Assembly: GCA_949419965.1 (NCBI GenBank)
Contig: CASPAC010000016.1
Span: forward strand, 1-37,386
DNA from: Bacteroidales bacterium
GTDB taxonomy: Bacteria; Bacteroidota; Bacteroidia; Bacteroidales; Rikenellaceae
Reading direction: 5' to 3'
DNA: 37,386 bases
The notes under the pieces are model-generated. The model ran no database searches. It was not told the DNA's origin and saw only the letters and a program-made list of their open reading frames with translations. Shown here piece after piece: positions 1 through 8,710 of this stretch; position 1 is the first letter of the stretch, and every line of letters begins with the position of its first letter. A program made the translations under genes and the position numbers.

Positions 1-143
<143 letters not shown>

Positions 144-164
144 GTTCCGCACTTCAATAATCGG

Positions 165-199
165 TTCCGGCAGCCTGCAACAGGCTGCCGGAATTTTTT
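165..199 (+). terminator. Intrinsic terminator of eno
   Basis: A perfect 13-bp stem, TTCCGGCAGCCTG with its complement, has a CAA loop and is followed directly by six T residues. It lies just after the enolase stop. Confidence 0.92.
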
Positions 200-439
200 G
201 TCTGTAAAATGGCCCCGGTATCGGCTCTTGCGCCTACTGCGGCTCTTGGCGCCATGCGGGCCGCAGCCTCCCTCGGCGGAGGCCCGCAAATGCGTGTCCC
301 GCAGGCTGCGTCCGAAAACCATGTTTGCCCAGTGTTTTTTTGTCGCAACCTTGGCCGCAGTCGGTTTTGATGGGACGGCGTTTTGAAATCCCGAACCGAT
401 ATCGTATTTTTACCGGCGATGAAAAAAAGTTGCAAGGGA
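200..439. other. Spacer between the eno terminator and the maturase gene
   Basis: About 240 bp with no supported gene. A GCGGGCC/GGCCCGC inverted repeat lies near 256-293. I find no clean TAnnTTTG element for the downstream maturase. The short reading frames here have no family resemblance and are treated as chance. Confidence 0.5.
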
Positions 440-1696
440 ATGAAAGATATTTTCACTTTCCGCGATGCAGAAAAACAGGTCGGCCCCGTGGCTTTTACGA
501 CCATGCTGAAGCCGGCCGGCTCGGCCTGTAACCTCGATTGCTGCTATTGTTATTACCTCGATAAAGCGGCACAGTATGGCGGCCGGCAAGCCGTGATGAA
601 CGACGAGCTGCTGGAACTCTATGTCCGTCAATACATCGAAGCCAACGAAGTGCCGACCGTGCAGTTTTGCTGGCATGGCGGGGAGCCGTTGTTGCTGGGC
701 CTCGACTTTTATCGTCGGGCGACCGCGCTGCAACAGAAATATGCCGATGGCAAACGGATCGAAAACACATTGCAGACCAACGGTATGCTGGTCGACGAGG
801 CGTGGTGCGAATTTTTCGCTGCGAACGATTTTCTGGTGGGCGTTTCGCTCGACGGCCCCGAGGATATTCACGATGCGTTCCGCATGACCCGGGGCGGGGC
901 GCCGACGTTCGGGCGGGTAATGGGAACGATCGGGCTGTTGCGCGACTTCGGCGTGGAATATAATACGTTGAGCGTGGCGAGCCGCCTTTGCGAGGGGCGC
1001 GGCGACGAAATCTATCGGTTCTTCCGCGATACGGTGGGCAGCCGCTACATGCAGTTCCTGCCTGCCGTGGAGCATGTCATCGACCGTCCCGGGATGCGCC
1101 GCCCGGTAATCGTTTCGCCGGATCACGAGGGGGCGCGGCTGGCCGACTGGTCGATCACGGCACAAGGTTACGGCGATTTTCTGTGCGACATTTTCGACCG
1201 ATGGGTGGTAAGCGACGTGGGCCGATGCTATGTACAGCTGTTCGAAGCCACGCTGGCGCAATGGTGCGGCGTGCCTCCGGGCGTCTGTTCGATGGGCGAA
1301 ACGTGCGGCGACGCGCTGGTCGTGGAGCATAACGGCGATGTTTATTCCTGCGATCACTTCGTATATCCCGCATATTTGTTGGGCAATATCCGCGAAACGC
1401 CTCTCGCCGAAATCTATCGGTCGCAGAAACGCCGCGACTTCGGACTGGCGAAGCGCAATGCGCTGCCTGCGGAGTGTCTGCGCTGCAAATATTATTTCGC
1501 CTGCCGTGGCGAATGCCCGAAACACCGGTTCGAAACGGGCGCGGACGGATGCCGCAAAAATTCGCTCTGCGAGGGCTTGATGCGCTATTTCCGCCATGCC
1601 GAACCTTATATGGATCGCATGCGCGAATTGTTGGCCGCAAATGAATCCCCGGCGTGGGTAATGCCTTTCGCCCGGGCGAGAATGGGGCTGGAATAA
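440..1696 (+). CDS. Anaerobic sulfatase-maturating enzyme (radical SAM/SPASM)
   Basis: The 418-aa protein has the radical SAM cluster motif CX3CX2C at Cys30, Cys34 and Cys37, placed after LKPAGSAC as in anSMEs. A C-terminal SPASM region contains Cys276, 283, 289, 304, 346, 349, 355, 359 and 377, enough for two auxiliary [4Fe-4S] clusters. The family oxidises an active-site Cys or Ser of sulfatases to formylglycine in the cytoplasm. A start at 440 is preferred because the first domain begins immediately after it and the upstream stretch is A-rich; ATG 419 is the alternative and would add seven residues. No sulfatase gene is in the window, so the substrate must be encoded elsewhere, or this is a related SPASM peptide-modifying enzyme. 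Overall similarity to anSME, including the CWHGGEP motif after strand 2, makes anSME the better call. Confidence 0.85.
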   Translation: MKDIFTFRDAEKQVGPVAFTTMLKPAGSACNLDCCYCYYLDKAAQYGGRQAVMNDELLELYVRQYIEANEVPTVQFCWHGGEPLLLGLDFYRRATALQQKYADGKRIENTLQTNGMLVDEAWCEFFAANDFLVGVSLDGPEDIHDAFRMTRGGAPTFGRVMGTIGLLRDFGVEYNTLSVASRLCEGRGDEIYRFFRDTVGSRYMQFLPAVEHVIDRPGMRRPVIVSPDHEGARLADWSITAQGYGDFLCDIFDRWVVSDVGRCYVQLFEATLAQWCGVPPGVCSMGETCGDALVVEHNGDVYSCDHFVYPAYLLGNIRETPLAEIYRSQKRRDFGLAKRNALPAECLRCKYYFACRGECPKHRFETGADGCRKNSLCEGLMRYFRHAEPYMDRMRELLAANESPAWVMPFARARMGLE

Positions 1697-1983
1697 AGAC
1701 TCGCCGAGACTATCCGAATTTCTCCGAGTCTCCCGAGTCTTCCCGGGTTTCTCCGAGTCTTCCCGAGTCTTCCCGGGTTTCCCCGAGTCTCCCGAGTCTC
1801 CCGAGTCTCCCCGGGTTTTCCCGAGTTTTCCGGACTTTCCCCGGCTTTCCCCAAGTCTCTCCTGGGTCTTTCTGGCTCCCCGGGTTTCTCCGAGTCTCCC
1901 CGGGTTTTCCCGGGTCTTCCCGAGTTTTCCGGACTTTCCCCGGCTTTCCCTAAGTCTATCCTGGGTCTTTCTGGCTTCCCGGG
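1697..1983. repeat. Pyrimidine-rich minisatellite: 9-bp units within a 99-bp higher-order repeat
   Basis: Starting right after the maturase stop, about 290 bp are built from 9-bp variants such as CCCGAGTCT, CTCCGAGTCT and CCCGGGTTT. GAGTCT occurs eight times. A longer block beginning CGAGTTTTCC at 1822 recurs at 1921, exactly 99 bp (11 x 9) later. It stays nearly identical through CTGGGTCTTTCTGGCT, with only a few substitutions. The plus strand is almost purely C, T and G with few A, so no stop codons arise and several frames stay open on both strands; I do not regard those frames as genes. The minus strand is GA-rich. No function is known to me. Confidence 0.85.
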
Positions 1984-2080
1984 CGCAAGGGGCGTGATGT
2001 GCGCGAGGGCCTGCCGGCGGGAAAGATGCGCGGGCGGCTCGGGCGGGCGGTAAGCGCGGGCACGACTGGCTGCTGCGAAA
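1984..2080. other. Non-repetitive spacer before the tRNA-His terminator
   Basis: About 100 bp of GC-rich sequence between the repeat block and the tRNA-His terminator. I see no gene or clear signal in it. Confidence 0.5.
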
Positions 2081-2112
2081 TAAAAAAAGAGATTCCAGCA
2101 AAGGAATCTCTT
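2081..2112 (-). terminator. Intrinsic terminator of tRNA-His
   Basis: On the minus strand an 8-bp stem GGAATCTC/GAGATTCC (2103-2110 with 2089-2096), with a six-base loop, is followed by seven U residues. It lies 8 bp beyond the tRNA 3' end. Confidence 0.88.
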
Positions 2113-2120
2113 CGTTTTCG

Positions 2121-2195
<75 letters not shown>

Positions 2196-2199
2196 GTCT

Positions 2200-2219
2200 A
2201 TACGGCATGCGTGCCGTAT
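2200..2219 (-). other. Hairpin in the 5' leader of pre-tRNA-His
   Basis: A perfect 8-bp inverted repeat ATACGGCA/TGCCGTAT with loop TGCG occupies almost the whole leader between the predicted transcription start and the mature tRNA 5' end. It may help expose the RNase P cleavage site; that role is inference. Confidence 0.6.
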
Positions 2220-2226
2220 CGGAGTG

Positions 2227-2258
2227 CAAATGTAATACACTTTTTCGCTTTTGCCAAA
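2227..2258 (-). promoter_or_regulatory. Promoter of tRNA-His
   Basis: The minus strand carries TTTG (2258-2255), a 20-bp spacer, then TACATTTG (2234-2227). This matches the Bacteroidetes sigma-ABfr consensus TTTG-N19/20-TAnnTTTG. Transcription would start near 2220. Confidence 0.82.
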
Positions 2259-2295
2259 TAAAACGGGCGAAAAATCGAAATCGCCGTCCGCTGCA

Positions 2296-2326
2296 TGTCA
2301 AAATGACAGGCTGGTCTGTATCTTTG
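2296..2326 (+). promoter_or_regulatory. groES promoter with an overlapping inverted repeat
   Basis: TATCTTTG at 2319-2326 fits the Bacteroidetes -7 element. In place of a recognisable -33 box, a perfect inverted repeat TGTCA-AAA-TGACA (2296-2308) covers the region where the -33 box would lie. It may be a heat-shock operator or activator site. No CIRCE element (TTAGCACTC-N9-GAGTGCTAA) is present, so classical HrcA control is not supported. Confidence 0.65.
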
Positions 2327-2395
2327 TCAGCGCAAGGCCGGCGGAATCTGCCAAAAATGGGTTGGCACACCTCTTGATGGATAGCGAGTTGCAAA

Positions 2396-2431
2396 CGGAG
2401 TCCGGATTGCGGAAGATGCGGAGTCCGGATT
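2396..2431 (+). repeat. Tandem 13-mer in the groES leader
   Basis: CGGAGTCCGGATT occurs at 2396-2408 and again at 2419-2431, a 23-bp period. Each copy contains the palindrome TCCGGA. The copies lie in a leader of about 175 nt between the predicted start of transcription and the groES ATG. Confidence 0.7.
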
Positions 2432-2510
2432 TGAGAGCCGGATCGCAAAAAGCCGGAAATAGAGTTTCGAATATCAAAGGAACATACATAACTTAACAAT
2501 TGGAAAAACT

Positions 2511-4425
<1,915 letters not shown>

Positions 4426-4444
4426 CGGATTCCCGTTTTACGGT

Positions 4445-4487
4445 AAAACCCCGGTTTGCCAAAGGCAAACCGGGGTTTTGTTTTTCC
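4445..4487 (+). terminator. Intrinsic terminator of groESL
   Basis: A perfect 16-bp stem, AAAACCCCGGTTTGCC with its complement, has an AAA loop and is followed by G and five T residues. The stem is flanked by A on the 5' side, so it can also act on the opposite strand for the convergent anti-sigma operon that ends at 4500. Confidence 0.92.
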
Positions 4488-4499
4488 GGCAGGTTCGGA

Positions 4500-5789
4500 T
4501 CAGAGACCGCCGTCGACAAGCCAGCACTTTTCGGGGTTGTCGTTGCGCAGGGCCAGCATCAGTTTTTCGGTTTTGCCGTTGGCCAGGAGGACTTTGCAGG
4601 GTACGAAGACGCCTGCATACTGGCCCGAGCGTACCGCTTGGCCGATGGCGATGACCGCAAGTCCTCCGTAGTGCGCTTCGAGTTCCTTGCGGATGTCGGT
4701 ACCATAGTAATGGAGCGCTTCGTCGAGCAGCGTTTCGTCCCACGAACCCATTGCCCGCAGAATGCGGTTCGCTGCCTCTTCGGCCGATATGTCGACCAGC
4801 TGTGCGCCGGAGACCGGCTCTGCAAGGTCGATCCACTCGATGCCTTCGGGTACTTCCCATATGGCCCGGTCGACGGGTTCGTCGTAGACTATGCCGGTGC
4901 TTTCCAGCAGGACGGAGCGGCTGCCGTCCGGCAGAATGGCCGTGATGCGCAGGTCGAGCAGCCGGCCGCTCTGCTTGTCGAAACGGTATTCGCGCAGGGT
5001 GTTCGATTCGGTGATGGAGCTGTTGAGCGAGTAGTCGCTCTGACTGAAGTCGCCCTGGGCCGGTATCCTGATAGTAAGCCGAATGCTTCCGTCTTCCTCG
5101 GCGATTTCGTATTTCGCTCCTTTTGTTCGCGAGGCCAGCGCCTGTTCGGCCAGCAGCAGCCGTTGCAGATCGAGCAGCAGTCCGAGTTCGCCTTCGGGAT
5201 GGTAGCCGTCGGTTTGGCTGCACCACCCTTCCCCGGCATCCCGGAGCCACATGCGTGCCGTTTCGCCGTCGCAGAGGGCCGTGCGGCCCGGTTTCTCGAT
5301 GCGCCAGCGCAGCGTGTCGCCGTATTCGACCGTTACGGTGCAGGGTATCGGCGGCAGCGCGGGGTCGGTGTAGGTGAAATTCTCGCGGGGTGTTGTTCGG
5401 ATGCGGAGGGCGATGCGGAGCGTTTTCACGTCGTTCATCACGGCTGCGGCACATCCGAAGTGTTTGCGGGCAGCATAAGCCGGCGTGCGGACGGTGAGCA
5501 GGAGAACGCCGGCAAAGATTGCGGCTGCGGCTGCCATGGTGCCGAGCAGGCGGTAGATGCGGTTCCGGCGGGGATGTCCGGCCGATGCGGCGGCCGTCAG
5601 AATGCGGTCGCGCAAGTTGTCGGAAGCGCGGGGATTGCTGCGGGGTGTGACTGCATCGAGGGCTTCGGCGGCGGCACGGAATTCGGCAGCGCAGTCCGGG
5701 CAATGTTCCAAGTGCTGCTGTTCTTCGTGCGTAAAGTTGCGGCCGTCGAGCAGGTCGATTATACGGTTGCGGAATTCGGGACAGTTCAT
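4500..5789 (-). CDS. Membrane anti-sigma factor with zinc-binding N-terminus and large extracytoplasmic domain
   Basis: The 429-aa protein starts at ATG 5789, 11 bp after the sigma-factor stop. Residues 1-45 carry the ZAS-type zinc motif (Cys3, then His26-X3-Cys30-X2-Cys33) that binds ECF sigma factors. A single membrane segment lies at about 79-100 (a run of AAAAA then GVLLLTV), giving an N-in topology. Residues ~110-330 look like a beta-rich LolA/MucB-type lipoprotein-sensing domain, and ~335-429 form a second compact domain ending CWLVDGGL; both assignments are by general look only. The likely role is to hold the upstream ECF factor at the membrane until an envelope signal arrives. The C-terminal part is far larger than in a minimal anti-sigma factor and is not one of the FecR/DUF4974 type. 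The operon converges on groEL. Confidence 0.8.
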   Translation of the reverse strand: MNCPEFRNRIIDLLDGRNFTHEEQQHLEHCPDCAAEFRAAAEALDAVTPRSNPRASDNLRDRILTAAASAGHPRRNRIYRLLGTMAAAAAIFAGVLLLTVRTPAYAARKHFGCAAAVMNDVKTLRIALRIRTTPRENFTYTDPALPPIPCTVTVEYGDTLRWRIEKPGRTALCDGETARMWLRDAGEGWCSQTDGYHPEGELGLLLDLQRLLLAEQALASRTKGAKYEIAEEDGSIRLTIRIPAQGDFSQSDYSLNSSITESNTLREYRFDKQSGRLLDLRITAILPDGSRSVLLESTGIVYDEPVDRAIWEVPEGIEWIDLAEPVSGAQLVDISAEEAANRILRAMGSWDETLLDEALHYYGTDIRKELEAHYGGLAVIAIGQAVRSGQYAGVFVPCKVLLANGKTEKLMLALRNDNPEKCWLVDGGL

Positions 5790-5800
5790 GGTTGCGGATT

Positions 5801-6292
5801 TTACAGATTCAACGTTTTTCTTAGTTTTGCGATGCCGCCGCCGAAGCGGGACTTGACGGTCGAGACCGGGCATCGGAGCACCTCGGCGATCTCCGTGAAG
5901 CGGAGCGACGCATAGGTGTGCAGACGGATTGCTTCGGCCTGTTCGGGCGGGAGCCGGTCGAGAAGCGTTTCGATCCGTCGGGCTTCTTCGTGAACTTCGT
6001 GCTCTTCGAGGGGTTCGTTGGGCAGCGGTTGACGTCCGTCGAGCGGCACCAGGGTTGTCCGGCGCCGGATTCGGTCGCAGCAGTCGTTGCTCACCATTCG
6101 GAAGAGGTAGGCACGCGGGTGGCCGACGGGACGTTCGGGTCCGGATGCCCATTTCAGAAAGGCATCCTGCACGACATCTTCGGCATCCATGCGCGACCCC
6201 AAGCGGAAGAAAGCAAAGCGGAACAGCGGTTCGCGGCAGCTGTCGACCAGCTCCTCCAGTTCCCTGAGGCGTTCGGTGGAAGATTGTTTCAT
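5801..6292 (-). CDS. RNA polymerase ECF sigma-70 family factor
   Basis: The 163-aa protein has region 2 at about 17-75, with the core-binding sequence DAEDVVQDAFLKW and PRAYLFRMVSNDCCDRIRR. Region 4 is at about 106-161, with LDRLPPEQAEAIRLHTY and the helix-turn-helix FTEIAEVLRCPVSTVKSRF. It directs RNA polymerase to a small regulon, probably including its own operon, since the cognate zinc anti-sigma gene follows after 11 bp. No TAnnTTTG element precedes it. Instead, two CGTCTT copies 20 bp apart (minus strand, 6348-6353 and 6328-6333) and the palindrome AACGCGCGTT (6311-6320) lie upstream, so autoregulation is plausible. Confidence 0.92.
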   Translation of the reverse strand: MKQSSTERLRELEELVDSCREPLFRFAFFRLGSRMDAEDVVQDAFLKWASGPERPVGHPRAYLFRMVSNDCCDRIRRRTTLVPLDGRQPLPNEPLEEHEVHEEARRIETLLDRLPPEQAEAIRLHTYASLRFTEIAEVLRCPVSTVKSRFGGGIAKLRKTLNL

Positions 6293-6352
6293 CGTTTTTT
6301 TTCGGTTTTTAACGCGCGTTTGTAAATAAGACGCGAAAAAAGGGAAAAAGAC

Positions 6353-6380
6353 GAAAAAACGCAGGATTTTTTCCTGCGTT
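6353..6380 (-). terminator. Terminator ending the bamD-to-nucleotidyltransferase unit
   Basis: On the minus strand ACGCAGGA/TCCTGCGT (8 bp, 5-base loop) is followed by six U residues. It sits 54 bp after the stop of the 6434-7048 gene and upstream of the sigma-factor gene. Confidence 0.85.
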
Positions 6381-6433
6381 TTCGATCGGAATCGGCTGCG
6401 GCGGGTTCTTGACGGCGGTATGGCCGCATCGGG

Positions 6434-7048
6434 TCATTCGGCCTGCGATTCCCGGGATTCTTCCGGCATCCATTCGATGATTCCGTCCAACGGATGCCCC
6501 GCCAGCCATTCTTCGAACTGCGGCCAGGTGCTCACGCTGTCGCGCAGCACGGCCATGTAGTAGGCTATGCCGGGAATCTTCCGCTCGTCGGGCGTTTCGT
6601 ATTTGAGCCGCAGGATGGTCGTGCGGGCTTCCTCGGTCAGGGCGGCCGTTATGCGGTCGGCCATGCTTTCGAACCAGCCGTCCCATGGCGACCCGGCCTG
6701 CATGTGGATCATGTCGATCTGCCACGTCCGTTCCTCTTCGTCTTCGTACCAGGCGTGCCATTCGAGACAATGGTCGGGTGCGTCGAGCAGGTTGGCGAAT
6801 TCGATGCGGCGGATGCGGGCGTTTTCCGCCAGACGGGCGATGGCGGCGAAACTCTCCGACAGACGCAGTTGGGGCGAGTAGATGTGGTAGTCGATGTCGC
6901 GGTGTTTGACCAGCAGGCCCATGCGGAGCGAGCCGACGAGCCGCGGTTCGGCGCCTGCGGAACGCCAGATTTCCTCCAGCCGGAGTTCGCGGATGATTGC
7001 GTGCGCGCGCTGCCGGTTCGCAGCCGCGAGTTCGAGGATCGGTTTCAT
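6434..7048 (-). CDS. Nucleotidyltransferase-fold protein of unknown substrate
   Basis: The 204-aa protein carries the signature of the pol-beta nucleotidyltransferase superfamily: Gly39-Ser40, ten residues, then Asp51-Ile-Asp53 (GS-X10-DxD), with a third candidate carboxylate at Asp112 in TWQIDMIHM. It is acidic and Trp-rich towards the C-terminus, with no signal peptide or membrane segment. It is the last gene of the unit starting at bamD, 17 bp after recN, followed by a terminator. I do not recognise a named family, and the substrate is unknown; small-molecule or tRNA nucleotidyl transfer are both possible. No HEPN or antitoxin partner is adjacent, so a toxin-antitoxin role is not supported. 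Confidence 0.6.
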   Translation of the reverse strand: MKPILELAAANRQRAHAIIRELRLEEIWRSAGAEPRLVGSLRMGLLVKHRDIDYHIYSPQLRLSESFAAIARLAENARIRRIEFANLLDAPDHCLEWHAWYEDEEERTWQIDMIHMQAGSPWDGWFESMADRITAALTEEARTTILRLKYETPDERKIPGIAYYMAVLRDSVSTWPQFEEWLAGHPLDGIIEWMPEESRESQAE

Positions 7049-7065
7049 GCGGGGGAGCGGTTTGT

Positions 7066-8703
7066 CTAACCTAATAGAATGCGGGCCTGGGCCAGTGCGG
7101 CATCGGTTATGGTGTTGCCCGAGAGCATCTTGGCGATTTCGGTAACGCGTTCCTCGTCCGTCAGCCGAGCCACCGAGGTGCGTCCTGCCTGCTTCGAGAC
7201 GACGAAGTGGGCCGAGCCTTTCGAGGCCACCTGCGGCAGGTGGGTGATGTCGACCACCTGCATTGTGGCGGAGAGCTGGGCGATGATCTCGCCCATGGCG
7301 TCGGCTATGCGGCCAGAAACGCCGGTGTCGATCTCGTCGAAGATGATCGTAGGCAGCTGCATACGGCTGGCCAACAGGGACTTGAGTGCCAGCATCACGC
7401 GCGATAACTCGCCGCCTGAGGCGATTTTTTCTATCGGCTGGGGCTTGGCGCCGCGGTTGGACGAGAAAAGGAATTCCACTTCGTCGGCGCCTGTGCGGCC
7501 GAGGTCGGTCGGGACGATCGTCGTTTCGAACACGGTTTCGGGCATGCCCAGGCGGGCCAGCGTGGCGCAGATGCTCTTGGCGAATGCCGGGGCCGCCTTG
7601 GTGCGGGCCTTGCGGAGCCGCTCGGCCAGCGTCTCGGTTTGGGTGCGGGCCTGCTGCAAGGCTTCTTCGGCCGCTGCGATTTCGTCGCTGCCATGGACGA
7701 TGGCGGCAAGCTGCGCCGTACTCCGGTCGCGCAGGGCGATGAGCGCGGCTTCGTTGGCCACGCGGTGCTTCTGTTGCAGGGCGATGAGCGTGTCGAGCCG
7801 GGTCGAGAGTTTGGCCAGACGCGCCGGATCGGCGTCGATGCGTTCGCTCTCGCCGGCCGCCGAGCGGGCGATGTCTTTCAGCTCCTCGATCGCCGAGCGG
7901 ATGCGTGCGGCATATTCTTCGGCCGCAGGATAGTGGGTTCGGATGTGGCTCAACGCCGTCTCGGCCGTTTTCAGTTGCGGCAGTACGCCTGTTTCGTCGG
8001 TGTCCAGCGCGTTGCGCAGGCCGGTAAGGGCCTCGCCGATGCGGTCGGCGTTCTCCAGTACGGCCAATTCTTCTTCGATCTCGGCCTGCTCGCCGGCACG
8101 CAGGTTGGCGGCCGTCAGTTCTTCGGTCTGGAAGCGCAGCCACTCTTCGTTGCGGCGTCCCTCCTCGGCAGCTTCGCGCAGCGCGGCGAGGTGTTGTTTC
8201 AACTCGTTGAGCTGTTTATATTGCGCGGCATATTGCGTCCGTATTTCACTATTTCCTGCTATCGTGTCGAGGGCCGATATGCGGAACTCCTCCGACGAGA
8301 GGATCAGATTCTGATGTTGCGAATGGATGTCGATCAGCCGGGTGCCCAACTCGCGCAGCAGGGTCAGCTGCACGGGCAGGTCGTTGATGAACGAGCGGCT
8401 TTTGCCTGCCGGCGTGAGGATGCGCGTGAGAGTGGTCTGCGGGGCGTAGTCGAGGTCGTTTTCCTCGAAAAACGGCTCCAGGCCGCGGCCCGTGAGGTCG
8501 AACGTTCCCTCTACCACGCAGTTGCGCGCGGTGTCCTTGACGGCCGAAAGATCGCTGCGGGCGCCCAGCAGCAGCCCCAGCGCGCCCAGCAGGATCGATT
8601 TGCCTGCGCCTGTCTCGCCCGTGATGATGTTCAGGTGCGGGTCGGGTTCCAGAACGAGCGAGTCGATCAAGGCGTAGTTTTCGACCGAAAGGCGGCGTAA
8701 CAT
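7066..8703 (-). CDS. recN: DNA repair ATPase RecN
   Basis: The 545-aa protein has the SMC-like architecture of RecN. Walker A GETGAGKS is at 29-36, right after an N-terminal beta strand typical of the family (MLRRLSVENYALID). A long coiled-coil midsection full of Glu, Ala and Arg follows, then the ABC signature ASGGELSRVMLAL and Walker B TIIFDEIDTGVSG in the last quarter. It acts in recombinational repair of double-strand breaks. It starts 7 bp after coaBC, inside the bamD-rpoZ-coaBC-recN unit, an order I know from other Bacteroidales. Confidence 0.96.
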   Translation of the reverse strand: MLRRLSVENYALIDSLVLEPDPHLNIITGETGAGKSILLGALGLLLGARSDLSAVKDTARNCVVEGTFDLTGRGLEPFFEENDLDYAPQTTLTRILTPAGKSRSFINDLPVQLTLLRELGTRLIDIHSQHQNLILSSEEFRISALDTIAGNSEIRTQYAAQYKQLNELKQHLAALREAAEEGRRNEEWLRFQTEELTAANLRAGEQAEIEEELAVLENADRIGEALTGLRNALDTDETGVLPQLKTAETALSHIRTHYPAAEEYAARIRSAIEELKDIARSAAGESERIDADPARLAKLSTRLDTLIALQQKHRVANEAALIALRDRSTAQLAAIVHGSDEIAAAEEALQQARTQTETLAERLRKARTKAAPAFAKSICATLARLGMPETVFETTIVPTDLGRTGADEVEFLFSSNRGAKPQPIEKIASGGELSRVMLALKSLLASRMQLPTIIFDEIDTGVSGRIADAMGEIIAQLSATMQVVDITHLPQVASKGSAHFVVSKQAGRTSVARLTDEERVTEIAKMLSGNTITDAALAQARILLG

Positions 8704-8710
8704 GGCGGGA

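Noticed and set aside
1654..1953. Ser/Pro-rich plus-strand frame through the repeat block
   Set aside because: It is out of frame with the maturase, has no initiation signals and only reflects the 9-bp repeat.
2362..2377. Sigma-54-type promoter before groES
   Set aside because: Spacing is exact, but the almost invariant -12 GC is GA and a good TAnnTTTG element is present upstream; kept only as a weak note.
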